NCBI GenBank assembly: GCA_009843735.1
Contig: VYCW01000090.1
Location: 1 to 60,971, forward strand
From: Acidimicrobiaceae bacterium
GTDB lineage: Bacteria; Actinomycetota; Acidimicrobiia; Acidimicrobiales; Aldehydirespiratoraceae
Direction: 5' to 3'
Length of the DNA stretch: 60,971 nucleotides
Under the pieces are notes generated by a model. That model searched no databases, was not told the DNA's origin, and was given only the letters and a program-made list of their open reading frames with translations. The translations under genes were made by a program, and so were the position numbers. This document shows, piece after piece, positions 39,729 to 48,422 of this stretch; position 1 is the first letter of the stretch; the number at the start of each line of letters is the position of its first letter.

Positions 39729-41977
39729 GAGGCCGATCCCTCCGGGCGGTCGGAGGCCCGAGCGAGGGCCAGGACGCCGAGAGCGACCGTGGCCAGTACC
39801 AGGACCTCGCCCAGCGTGTCGAGGGCCCGTATGTCGGTGAGGATCACGTTGACGATGTTGCTGCCGCCGCCCTCGTCGACCGAGGCGGCTGCCATCTCGG
39901 TCAGCGGCGGTTCTGCCACCGGGCTGCGGGACGCGGCCGCGAGCCCGACCACCACCGCGGCGCCCCCGAGTCCGGCCACCGTCATCCGCACCGCTCGCCA
40001 CCGCAGCCCGACCCTCGGGAAGCTGCGGGAGAGATGGCCGAAGGCGAGCACGAACCCGACCACGATGGCCGCCTCGACCAGGAGTTGGGTGAGGGCCAGA
40101 TCGGCGGCGCCGTGGACCACGAAGACGGCCGCTACTGCGATGCCGGCCGCTCCGAGCGCGAGCCCTGCCGCGAGACGGGTGCCGACGAAGGAGAGGGCCA
40201 CCGCCGCGCCGATTATGGCGACGGCGAGCACCGCCTGCAGCGGCGTGTCCCACGCCACGACATGGTCGAAGCTCACATACCCCAGGAACGGCAGGGCGGC
40301 GAGGGCAGCCGTGCCCGCCATCGTCACCAGGTACACCGGCAGTGAGCCGTGCTGGAGCCGTGCGCTTGTCGCTCGCCCGAAGGTCATGGTGGCCTCGATA
40401 GAGGCGTCGGTCCAGCGGGCGCCGTACTCCACCGGGACGCGGCCCAGTCGACGGCTTAGGACCAGACCCAGGCTGGCGCCGAGCGCCAGGACGATCGCGG
40501 AGATCCCCAGGTCCAGCGTCAGGCCGGGCCAGCGGTGCAGGTCGCTGACCTCCGCGGCGCCAGCGAGCCGGGCGGCGGCGGGCCCCAGGACACCGTTGAG
40601 CGGACCGAGGACCGCGTAGCCGACCAGCCCCGCTAGTCCGAGAACCGCAGCCGGAAGGCTCAGAGCATGCCGGCGGGGGGCGAGTGCCGTCTCGGGGCCG
40701 GGGCCGAACACGGTGACCAGGAACCGCGCCGTGTAGGCGACGGTCAGCACCGAGCCCGCGATGACCCCGAAACCGACGATCCACGCTTCCGGCCCTTCCA
40801 GCGCCAGCGCGGCCTTGATCGCCGCCTCCTTGGCGACGAATCCCAGCAGCGGTGGGGCGCCGGCCATCGACAGCCCGGCCAGCACGGCGACGGTGCAGGC
40901 GATCGGCATGGAGCGGGCCAGGCCACCCAGTTCATCGATGTTGCGGGTCCCGGCCCGCACGTCGATCTCCCCGACGACCAGGAACAGCGCGCCCTTGAAC
41001 AGGGCGTGAGCCACCAGGAGGGTCACCGCCGCCAGCGCGGCTTTGGCCGTGCCGACGCTGAACAGCGTGATGAGCATGCCCAACTGCGACACGGTGCCCC
41101 ACGCCAGCACGAGCTTGGCGTCCCGGTGGCGCAGGGCCCCGATCGCGCCCCAGAAGACAGTGGCGACCCCGAAGGCGAGACCGCAGGCCTTCCAGGCGGG
41201 CAGCCCTCCCAGAGCGGGACCCATCACCGCCACCAGGACCACACCCGCCTTCACCATGGTGGCCGAGTGGAGGTAGGCGCTGACCGGGGTGGGAGCGACC
41301 ATCGCCGAGGGAAGCCAGGGGTGGAAGGGGACCTGGGCCGACTTCGTGGCCGCGCCGACCATCACGAGTACGGCGCCGAAGGTGGCGGTGGCCCCGTCGA
41401 CCGGCGTCATCTCGCTGATCAGCGTCGTGCCGGCCGAACGGGTCACGAGCAGCAGACCGGCCAGCAGGACCAGCCCACCGCCGGCGGTGATCATCAGCGC
41501 TTGCCGGGCGGCCACCTGTGCTGGCTTGTCGGTGTTCTTGTGCCCGATGAGCAGGAACGACGTGACCGACGTCAACTCCCAGAAGACGAACAGCGACCAG
41601 ACCGAGTCGGCCCAGACCAGGCCCAGCATCGCCGTCGAGAAGGCCAGCAGCGTCGCCGCGAACCGGCCGATCCCGGCGGCGGCGGGTGCGAAGTACCCGT
41701 AGGCGTAGACGAACACGCCGAAGCCGATGCCCGACACGATCAGGGTCATGATGTCCACGAAGGCGTCAACCCTGAAGGTCATGGCAAGATCGAGACCGGG
41801 CACCCAGGCCACGTCGGCCGATTCGGGCTGGTGATCCCCGAGTCTTGTGGCGGCCCATACCGCGGTCACGGCCGGAGGAACCGCGCCCACCAGCAGGCCG
41901 TTGCGGCCCAGCCGGCGGCTGGCAGCGGCCAGCAGGACGCACACCGCGACGTGAAGTACGAGCAGGCCGAGTATCAC
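39725..41977 (-). CDS. mrpA: Mrp-type Na+/H+ antiporter subunit A
   Basis: 750-residue large subunit, first gene of the operon. The NuoL-like part shows FVFWELTSVTSFLLIGHKN, WLPSAMVAPTPVSAYLHSAT with MVKAG, and SQLGMLITLFSVG; the C-terminal part (DLALTQLLVEAAIVVGFVLA and NIVNVILTDIRALDTLGEV) is the MbhD/MbhE-like domain that proteobacterial and actinobacterial MrpA share. GTG start with GGAGTGAGG upstream, so it is leadered. All seven mrp genes overlap by 4 bases in one operon, which expels Na+ (or Li+, K+) in exchange for protons. Confidence 0.95.
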   Translation of the reverse strand: MILGLLVLHVAVCVLLAAASRRLGRNGLLVGAVPPAVTAVWAATRLGDHQPESADVAWVPGLDLAMTFRVDAFVDIMTLIVSGIGFGVFVYAYGYFAPAAAGIGRFAATLLAFSTAMLGLVWADSVWSLFVFWELTSVTSFLLIGHKNTDKPAQVAARQALMITAGGGLVLLAGLLLVTRSAGTTLISEMTPVDGATATFGAVLVMVGAATKSAQVPFHPWLPSAMVAPTPVSAYLHSATMVKAGVVLVAVMGPALGGLPAWKACGLAFGVATVFWGAIGALRHRDAKLVLAWGTVSQLGMLITLFSVGTAKAALAAVTLLVAHALFKGALFLVVGEIDVRAGTRNIDELGGLARSMPIACTVAVLAGLSMAGAPPLLGFVAKEAAIKAALALEGPEAWIVGFGVIAGSVLTVAYTARFLVTVFGPGPETALAPRRHALSLPAAVLGLAGLVGYAVLGPLNGVLGPAAARLAGAAEVSDLHRWPGLTLDLGISAIVLALGASLGLVLSRRLGRVPVEYGARWTDASIEATMTFGRATSARLQHGSLPVYLVTMAGTAALAALPFLGYVSFDHVVAWDTPLQAVLAVAIIGAAVALSFVGTRLAAGLALGAAGIAVAAVFVVHGAADLALTQLLVEAAIVVGFVLAFGHLSRSFPRVGLRWRAVRMTVAGLGGAAVVVGLAAASRSPVAEPPLTEMAAASVDEGGGSNIVNVILTDIRALDTLGEVLVLATVALGVLALARASDRPEGSAS

Positions 41978-42103
41978 CGGTCTGCCTCACTCCGCGCTTG
42001 CTCTAAGGTGTAACTTCTCACGGCTGGCACCCACCAGTGGCCGAGCGATTGCACCACCGACCCCGCTTGCTCGAACGGCTCACAATAGCGAGGTCTCACT
42101 AAG
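41978..42103. promoter_or_regulatory. Divergent control region between mrpA and nhaA
   Basis: This region separates two sodium/proton antiporter systems transcribed in opposite directions. On the minus strand TACACC (42007-42012) is a possible -10 for mrp, and on the plus strand CACAAT (42081-42086) for nhaA. Neither is strong. No clear operator is visible. Confidence 0.35.
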
Positions 42104-43558
42104 GTGCGTATCGGCCCACCCGGCGGCACTGGCACGGACAAACCGATGGCGTTCGATCCCCCAACACTCCCCGACGGGCCCGAGCCCTCGCCGCGCACAT
42201 GGATCGGCAGCGACCGCTGGCTGGCCCGGGGGATCGGCCGGCCCATGCAGCGTTTCTTCCACCTGCAGGCCGGCGGCGGGATCGTGATGCTGGCCGCGGC
42301 CGTGTTGGCCCTGGTCTGGGCCAACTCGCCCTGGCGGGACTCGTACCACGACCTGCTGGAGAGTCACACCCGGGTCGAGCTGGGCGGCCTGCTAGTGCTC
42401 GACAAGCCCTTCGAGGAGTGGATCAACGATGCGTTGATGGTGCTGTTCTTCTTCGTGGTCGGCCTCGAGATCAAGCATGAGCTTGTGGCGGGACACTTGC
42501 GAAAGCCCGCGGCCGCCGCGCTGCCGGCGATCGCCGCCATCGGTGGGATGGCGGTCCCGGCCGTTCTGTACGCGGCCTTCAACACGGGCGGTGAAGGCTC
42601 AGCCGGCTGGGGGATTCCGATGGCGACCGACATCGCCTTCGCGGTCGGCGTGGTCGCGCTGCTGGGACGCAGCGTCCCCAGTTCGCTCAAGGTCTTCCTG
42701 CTCACCCTGGCGATCGTGGACGACATCGGGGCGATCGTCATCATCGCGATCTTCTACACCGACGACCTGTCGCTGGCCTGGCTAGGGGCCGCGGCCGGCA
42801 TCGTGGCGCTGCTGGTGCTGATGAGGCTGGGACGGGTCTGGTACACGCCCGTCTACCTCGCGGTGGGGATCGTGTTCTGGTTTGCGCTCTTCAGGTCGGG
42901 CGTACACGCCACCATCGCCGGTGTGATCATGGGCCTGTTCGCGCCGGCACGCCCGCTGCTGAGCAGGACCAGGTTCATGGACGGGCCCATGGGAATGCTC
43001 CCAGAGGACGCGCCGCGGCTGACTTACGAGGCGCACGAGAAGGTGACAGTGACCGATCAACTCGGGGTGTTCTCAGAGCGCGTCCTCAGCGTGGAAGGCG
43101 CGCGGCGGCTGTCTTTCGAGGCGCGGGAGCGGGTGGCGGTGGCCGATCGGCTCGCGGACTTGCTGCACCCCTGGACGAGCTTCCTGATCATCCCGGTGTT
43201 CGCGCTGGCCAACGCCGGCGTCGAAGTGTCCCGCGAGTCCCTGGACCTAGCCCTGACCTCGCCCATCACCATCGGGATCGTGGTCGGCCTCGTGGTGGGC
43301 AAGATCGTGGGAGTGTCGTCGTTCACGTGGCTGGCCGTGCGGCTCGGCGTCTGCCCCATGCCCGAGGGGGCCACCTGGCGGGCGGTGTTGGGCGTCGGCG
43401 CGCTGGCCGGCATCGGCTTCACCGTGTCGCTCTTCATCACCAACCTGGCGTTCGCACCCGAGCACATGATCTCTCAGGCGACGATCGGTATCCTGGCCGC
43501 ATCAGCCATTGCGGCCCTCGTCGGCGCCGCTATCCTCCGCAGTTCTCGACCCGGCTGA
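42104..43558 (+). CDS. nhaA: Na+/H+ antiporter NhaA
   Basis: 484-residue electrogenic sodium/proton antiporter. The functional core is intact: ATDIAFAVGV (Asp equivalent to E. coli Asp133) and LAIVDDIGAIVIIAIFY (the Asp163-Asp164 pair). FFHLQAGGGIVMLAAAVLALVWANS is the usual first helix. An extra cytoplasmic loop holds two copies of an 18-residue motif (43010-43063 and 43100-43153). GTG 42104 is given; ATG 42146 (MAFDPPT) is equally possible, since the intervening residues are not conserved. It is divergent from the mrp operon. Confidence 0.93.
   Translation: MRIGPPGGTGTDKPMAFDPPTLPDGPEPSPRTWIGSDRWLARGIGRPMQRFFHLQAGGGIVMLAAAVLALVWANSPWRDSYHDLLESHTRVELGGLLVLDKPFEEWINDALMVLFFFVVGLEIKHELVAGHLRKPAAAALPAIAAIGGMAVPAVLYAAFNTGGEGSAGWGIPMATDIAFAVGVVALLGRSVPSSLKVFLLTLAIVDDIGAIVIIAIFYTDDLSLAWLGAAAGIVALLVLMRLGRVWYTPVYLAVGIVFWFALFRSGVHATIAGVIMGLFAPARPLLSRTRFMDGPMGMLPEDAPRLTYEAHEKVTVTDQLGVFSERVLSVEGARRLSFEARERVAVADRLADLLHPWTSFLIIPVFALANAGVEVSRESLDLALTSPITIGIVVGLVVGKIVGVSSFTWLAVRLGVCPMPEGATWRAVLGVGALAGIGFTVSLFITNLAFAPEHMISQATIGILAASAIAALVGAAILRSSRPG
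43010..43153 (+). repeat. Internal 30-codon duplication in nhaA
   Basis: APRLTYEAHEKVTVTDQL (43010-43063) and ARRLSFEARERVAVADRL (43100-43153) align residue by residue with 11 identities of 18 and conservative changes elsewhere; starts are exactly 90 bases apart. The second copy runs into the normal LLHPW segment of NhaA, so the first copy looks like the added one. Confidence 0.75.
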
Positions 43559-43664
43559 CTCGGCCCGCGCCGGCGCATTAGCGTCGTGCCGGTTCGGCGG
43601 TCCGCCGGTCGGGCCGGATCCCGCCCGTCCTCGACCGGTTACCCAACCCTTGCCAGCCCCTGCT

Positions 43665-43670
43665 TATCCT
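43665..43670 (+). promoter_or_regulatory. Candidate -10 box for topA
   Basis: TATCCT, 54 bases before the ATG at 43725. The resulting leader of about 48 bases would contain the hairpin at 43690-43707. Confidence 0.4.
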
Positions 43671-43689
43671 GTCCAAGTCCCTATCTGGT

Positions 43690-43707
43690 GACGGGCGCCC
43701 GCCCGTC
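43690..43707 (+). promoter_or_regulatory. Perfect hairpin in the topA leader
   Basis: GACGGGCG CC CGCCCGTC is a perfect 8-base inverted repeat ending 17 bases before the topA ATG. In RNA it would form a very stable stem close to the ribosome binding region; as DNA it could extrude under negative supercoiling. No T-tract follows, so it is not a standard terminator for nhaA. Confidence 0.5.
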
Positions 43708-43724
43708 GGATCGGTTCGAACCCC

Positions 43725-46340
43725 ATGGCCAACGCTCTAGTCATCGTTGAGTCGCCCGCCAAGGCGAAGACGATCTCCGGCTATCTCGGCGCCGGGTACG
43801 TCGTAGAGTCCTCCATCGGCCATATCCGCGACCTTCCCAGCCGGGCGGCCGAGGTGCCCAAGGCCTACAAGTCCGAGTCGTGGGCCCGTCTCGGGATCGA
43901 CGTCGACAACGGCTTCAAGCCGCTGTACGTGGTCAACAGCGACAAGCGCCAGCAGGTCAGCAAGCTGAAGAGCCTGCTGGCCGACGCCGACGAGCTGTAC
44001 CTGGCCACCGACGAGGACCGCGAGGGCGAGGCCATCGCTTGGCACCTGCTGCAGGTGCTAAACCCACGCGTCCCGGTGAAGCGGATGGTGTTCCATGAGA
44101 TCACCCGGCCGGCCATCTCCGCTGCGGTCGACTCGCCCCGCGAGCTCGACCGTCGTCTGGTGGACGCCCAGGAGGCCCGCCGGATGCTCGACCGGCTCTA
44201 CGGCTACGAGGTGTCGCCGGTCCTGTGGAAGAAGGTCATGCCCCAGCTGTCGGCCGGCCGTGTGCAGAGCGTGGCGGTGCGCATCGTGGTCGAGCGTGAG
44301 CGCGAGCGGATGAGCTTTGTCAGCGCCTCCTTCTGGGGGCTCACGGCCACGTTCGCTCCGCGGGACGAGCAGGGGCCGGAGTTCACGGCCACCCTGGCCT
44401 CACTCGACGGCTCGCGGGTCGCGACCGCTCGGGACTTCGGTCCCGACGGCCGTGCCACCCGCGGCGATCTGACCGTGCTCGACGAGGCCGGAGCCGCGAC
44501 CCTGGTCGCCGACCTGCAGGACTCGGACTTCGCGGTGAGGTCCCGGACCTCCAAGCCGTACCGGCGCCGGCCGGCACCACCCTTCATTACGTCGACGCTG
44601 CAGCAGGAGGCGGCCCGCAAGCTGGGCATGTCATCGGCAGCGGCCATGAGAACGGCTCAGTCGCTGTACGAGAAGGGCTACATCACCTACATGCGGACCG
44701 ACAGCACATCGCTGTCGTCGGCCGCGGTGGCCGCGGCCCGCTCCGAGGTGGCTTCTCGCTACGGGCAGGATCTGCTCCCGGCCAAGCCGAGGACCTACGC
44801 CAGCAAGGTGAAGAACGCCCAGGAGGCCCACGAGGCTGTCCGGCCCGCCGGGGAGGCCTTCGCCGATCCCCGGACGGTGGCCCAGCAGGTGCCCCAGCCC
44901 GAGGCCCGGCTCTACGACCTGGTCTGGAAGCGGACGCTGGCCAGCCAGATGACCGACTGCACCGGCGAGACCGTGCAGCTGCGGGTCGGTGCCCGCACTT
45001 CAGCGGGACGGGACGCCGAGTTCGCGGCCAGCGGCACGGTGATAACCCATATGGGCTTCCGGGAGGTGTACACCGAGGGCACCGACGCGGGCGAGGCCAG
45101 CGATGCCGCCGACGAGCGGCGCCTGCCCCCGCTCGGCGAGGGTGACGCGGTCAGCAGCCGCGGGATGGAGGCCTCCGGGCACGAGACCCAGCCGCCGGCC
45201 CGCTACACGGAGGCGTCGCTGGTGCGTCGCCTCGAGCAGCTCGGCGTGGGCCGGCCCTCGACCTACTCGTCGATCATGGGCACGATCACCGACCGGGGCT
45301 ACGTCTGGAAGAAGGGCTCGGCGCTGGTGCCGTCGTTCACCGCGTTCTCGGTTGTGAACCTGCTGGAGCGCCACTTCCCCAAGCTGGTCGACTACGCCTT
45401 CACCGCCGAGATGGAGGACGACCTGGACCGCATCGCGGCCGGTGCCGAGGAGCAGGTGCCATGGCTCCAGCGGTTCTATTTCGGCGGTTCCGACGATCCG
45501 GGCCTGAAGGAGAAGGTGTCCAGTCGTCTGGGCGACATCGACGCCCGCTCGGTGAACTCGATCCGGCTGGGTGTCGACGACGACGGCGTCGATGTCGAGG
45601 TCCGGGTATGGCGCGACGGTGCCAGCGTGCACAGGGGCGAGGACTCGGCCTCGGTGCCCGACGGCACCGCCCCCGACGAGCTCACCGTCGATCGGGTGCT
45701 GGAGCTGCTGGCCGCCCCCAGCGACGAGCGGGCGCTGGGCACCGATCCCGACACCGGACTGTCCGTCGTGGCCAAGTCGGGCCGCTACGGACCCTACGTG
45801 CAGCTCGGGCTGGCCGACGAGGTCCCCGACAAGCCCAAGTTCGCATCGCTGTTCAAGACGATGGAGCTGGAGACGATCACCCTGGATGAGGCGCTGAAGC
45901 TGCTGTCGCTTCCCCGGACGGTAGGGGCCGATCCTGCCGACGGCGTGGACATAACCGTGCAGAACGGCCGCTACGGGCCCTTCGTGCGCAAGGGTTCCGA
46001 GAGCCGCAGCCTGGCCGGCGAGGACCAGCTGTTCACGGTCACCCTCGAGGAGTGCCTGGCCCTGCTGGCTCAGCCGAAGAGCCGGGGCCGGTCCGCGGCG
46101 CCGGCCGCGCCGCTGAGGGAGTTGGGGGACGATCCAGTCACGGGGCGGGCCGTCGTGGTCAAGGACGGCCGCTACGGCCACTACGTCACCGACGGAGAGG
46201 TCAACGCATCGCTCCGGTCCGGCGACACGGTGGAGGGGCTCACCCTCGAACGGGCCTGCGATCTGCTGGCCGAGAAGCGGGCGAAGGGTCCGGCCAAGAA
46301 GCGCCCCGCTCGCCGGAAGCCGGCCCGCAAGCGAAGCTGA
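43725..46340 (+). CDS. topA: DNA topoisomerase I
   Basis: 871-residue type IA topoisomerase that relaxes negative supercoils. TOPRIM domain LVIVESPAKAKTI and LATDEDREGEAIAWHL, the active-site Tyr322 in YITYMRTDST, and LSAGRVQSVAVRIVVERE are intact. The C-terminal part lacks zinc-finger cysteines and instead has three repeats with GRYGPYV, GRYGPFV and GRYGHYV, the actinobacterial TopA arrangement, then a Lys/Arg-rich tail (AKKRPARRKPARKRS) that aids DNA binding. ATG 43725 is clear. Downstream MFS-tmk-holB follow, a common actinobacterial neighbourhood. Confidence 0.97.
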   Translation: MANALVIVESPAKAKTISGYLGAGYVVESSIGHIRDLPSRAAEVPKAYKSESWARLGIDVDNGFKPLYVVNSDKRQQVSKLKSLLADADELYLATDEDREGEAIAWHLLQVLNPRVPVKRMVFHEITRPAISAAVDSPRELDRRLVDAQEARRMLDRLYGYEVSPVLWKKVMPQLSAGRVQSVAVRIVVERERERMSFVSASFWGLTATFAPRDEQGPEFTATLASLDGSRVATARDFGPDGRATRGDLTVLDEAGAATLVADLQDSDFAVRSRTSKPYRRRPAPPFITSTLQQEAARKLGMSSAAAMRTAQSLYEKGYITYMRTDSTSLSSAAVAAARSEVASRYGQDLLPAKPRTYASKVKNAQEAHEAVRPAGEAFADPRTVAQQVPQPEARLYDLVWKRTLASQMTDCTGETVQLRVGARTSAGRDAEFAASGTVITHMGFREVYTEGTDAGEASDAADERRLPPLGEGDAVSSRGMEASGHETQPPARYTEASLVRRLEQLGVGRPSTYSSIMGTITDRGYVWKKGSALVPSFTAFSVVNLLERHFPKLVDYAFTAEMEDDLDRIAAGAEEQVPWLQRFYFGGSDDPGLKEKVSSRLGDIDARSVNSIRLGVDDDGVDVEVRVWRDGASVHRGEDSASVPDGTAPDELTVDRVLELLAAPSDERALGTDPDTGLSVVAKSGRYGPYVQLGLADEVPDKPKFASLFKTMELETITLDEALKLLSLPRTVGADPADGVDITVQNGRYGPFVRKGSESRSLAGEDQLFTVTLEECLALLAQPKSRGRSAAPAAPLRELGDDPVTGRAVVVKDGRYGHYVTDGEVNASLRSGDTVEGLTLERACDLLAEKRAKGPAKKRPARRKPARKRS

Positions 46341-46366
46341 CCCCTACCGCCCTCCGCCGCGACGCC

Positions 46367-46372
46367 TAGCCT
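46367..46372 (+). promoter_or_regulatory. Leaderless -10 box for the MFS-tmk-holB operon
   Basis: TAGCCT, 8 bases before GTG 46381. It allows transcription independent of topA, which ends 26 bases upstream of it. Confidence 0.45.
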
Positions 46373-46380
46373 CGGGTGCT

Positions 46381-47820
46381 GTGGGAGAGCAACCCCCCCG
46401 CTCCTCGGCCGGCATCCGGCTCGACGAGGCGTTCGAGGCGGCCCGTCCATCCGGCCGCCTGGAGCGGATCTTCGGTACGCGGGCCTTCTTCAGACTGTGG
46501 ATCGCGCAGGTCGTCTCGGCCACCGGCGACTGGCTCGGGCTCGTCGCCCTCATCGCGCTGGCGGACCAGCTCGCCCCGGAAGGATCGAAGAGCACCGCCA
46601 TAGCCTTGGTCCTCATCCCCCGCGTCGCGCCGGGGTTCTTCCTGGCCACCGCGGTGGGCGTGATCGTGGATCGGCTCAACCGCAAGCGGGTGATGGTGGC
46701 CTGCGACGTGGGCCGGGCCCTGGTGCTGGTGACGCTGCCGTTCGTCGACACCATTGTCGGTCTGGTCGTGGCCAGCTTCCTGCTCGAACTGCTGACGATG
46801 ATGTGGCAGCCCGCCAAGGAGGCCACCGTCCCCAACCTCGTGCCCCGCGAAAAGCTGACCGCGGCCAACTCGCTGAACGTGGCCGCGGCCTACGGCATGT
46901 TCCCGGTGGCCGCGGGGGCGGCTGCGCTGCTGGCGAAGGCCGCCGAGGCAATGCCGGACGAGGGCTGGGTCACGAACTTGCGGCTGAACGAGGAGGGGCT
47001 GGCCTTCTATGTGGACGCCCTGTCGTTCCTCGTGACCGCCCTGATCATCTGGAGCATCGCCATCCCGTCACGAACCCGCGACGAGCGCCGGGCGATGAAG
47101 CGGGGAAGTCTCGATCTCGGCGGAGCCATCCGGGAGCTACGGGAAGGCTGGCGGCTGGTGGGGAAGAACCCCATCGTGCGGTCGGTGAATGTGGGGCTGG
47201 CCACCGCGGTGATGGGCGCGGGGATGGTGATCCTGCTGGGCGCCCGGTTCGTCGACGAGGTGATCGTTGGGCGGGAGGCCGACTTCCATGCCGTGCTGTT
47301 CTCACTCGGCGTGGGGATGGCAGTGGGCGTCGGCGCGGCCTCCGCGCTGCAGAATCGCATCAACCGGGCCCGCGGGTTCACATGGTCGCTGATGGGCGCG
47401 GGAGTGGTGCTGCTGGTGGCCGCGTCGGTGGACCGGCTGTCGCTGATGATCCCGCTGGTGGTGATGCTCGGGATGCTCGCAGGCCCGTCCTACGTGCTCG
47501 GCTTCACGCTGCTGCATGAGAACGTGGCCAACGAAATCCGGGGCCGGGTCTTCTCCGCGCTGCTGGTGCTGGTGCGGCTGTGCTTCCTGATCGCGTTGAC
47601 GGTCGGGGGCGTGCTGACCGACCTGCTCGACAACCTGTCGGACCGCTGGTGGGATGGGTTCGCCTCGGTGCTGGGCGCCAGGGTGGAACTGCCGGGCGTG
47701 CGGCTGACCCTGTGGCTCGCCGCCTTGATCATCATGGTGGCGGGCGCGCTGGCCACATGGAGCCTGCGCTCCGCCAAGCGGCCGCCGGTCGCGGAGCCCT
47801 CGGCGGGGCCGCAGCAGTGA
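46381..47820 (+). CDS. MFS transporter
   Basis: 479-residue major facilitator protein of the MFS_3/EntS-like type. Twelve hydrophobic segments are apparent; RVAPGFFLATAVGVIVDRLNRKRVMVACD is the loop 2-3 signature (DRxxRK) and PAKEATVPNLVPREKLTAANSL the typical segment of this family. Such proteins usually export small molecules, but the substrate is unknown. GTG start supported by the TAGCCT box. The stop overlaps the tmk start in GTGA. The same MFS-tmk-holB order is seen in other actinobacteria. Confidence 0.88.
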   Translation: MGEQPPRSSAGIRLDEAFEAARPSGRLERIFGTRAFFRLWIAQVVSATGDWLGLVALIALADQLAPEGSKSTAIALVLIPRVAPGFFLATAVGVIVDRLNRKRVMVACDVGRALVLVTLPFVDTIVGLVVASFLLELLTMMWQPAKEATVPNLVPREKLTAANSLNVAAAYGMFPVAAGAAALLAKAAEAMPDEGWVTNLRLNEEGLAFYVDALSFLVTALIIWSIAIPSRTRDERRAMKRGSLDLGGAIRELREGWRLVGKNPIVRSVNVGLATAVMGAGMVILLGARFVDEVIVGREADFHAVLFSLGVGMAVGVGAASALQNRINRARGFTWSLMGAGVVLLVAASVDRLSLMIPLVVMLGMLAGPSYVLGFTLLHENVANEIRGRVFSALLVLVRLCFLIALTVGGVLTDLLDNLSDRWWDGFASVLGARVELPGVRLTLWLAALIIMVAGALATWSLRSAKRPPVAEPSAGPQQ

Positions 47821-48422
47821 GCGGCCGGCTCATCGCGGTCGAGGGCGTGGACGCGTCGGGGAAGTCCACCCAGGCCCGGATGCTCGCCCGCTCGCTGGGA
47901 GCGGAGTTCACGTTCCAGTTCGGTGCTACCGGTGTGGGCGAGGTCATCCGTGACCTTCTGCTCGACCCGGCCAACGACTCGGTGGACGACCGCACCGAGG
48001 CGCTGCTGATCATCGCCGACAAAGCTCAGCACGTCGCCGAGATCGTCGGCCCGGCACTGGAGGCCGGCCGCGACGTGGTGACCGACCGCTTCGCCGGCTC
48101 GACGCTCGCGTACCAGGGCTACGGGCGGGGGCTCGACCTCGGCGAGCTGTCGGCGATGATGCGCTTTGCCACCGGGGGGCTCGAGCCGGACCTGAACGTG
48201 CTGATGGACCTCCCGTCCGAGCAGGCCTGGCAACGGCTGGGGTCATCGGTGGATCGCTTCGAGGGGCAGGGCCGGGAGTTCCTCGACCGGGTTCGGAACG
48301 GCTACCTCGCTCTCGCCGCGGCCGACCCGGGACGCTGGGCAGTGGTGGACGCAGCCGGCACCACCGACGAAGTCGCAGCCCGGATCCTGACCGCGGTGCG
48401 CGAGCGTCTAGGCAACGGCTGA
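47817..48422 (+). CDS. tmk: Thymidylate kinase
   Basis: 201-residue kinase making dTDP from dTMP for DNA synthesis. P-loop EGVDASGKST, the DR motif TDRFAGSTLAYQGYGRGL, and the LID region FEGQGREFLDRVRNGYL are present. In place of the usual TREP after the P-loop region there is FGATGVG, a variation of the substrate loop. GTG start overlaps the MFS stop; the stop overlaps holB in TGATG. Confidence 0.94.
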   Translation: MSGRLIAVEGVDASGKSTQARMLARSLGAEFTFQFGATGVGEVIRDLLLDPANDSVDDRTEALLIIADKAQHVAEIVGPALEAGRDVVTDRFAGSTLAYQGYGRGLDLGELSAMMRFATGGLEPDLNVLMDLPSEQAWQRLGSSVDRFEGQGREFLDRVRNGYLALAAADPGRWAVVDAAGTTDEVAARILTAVRERLGNG

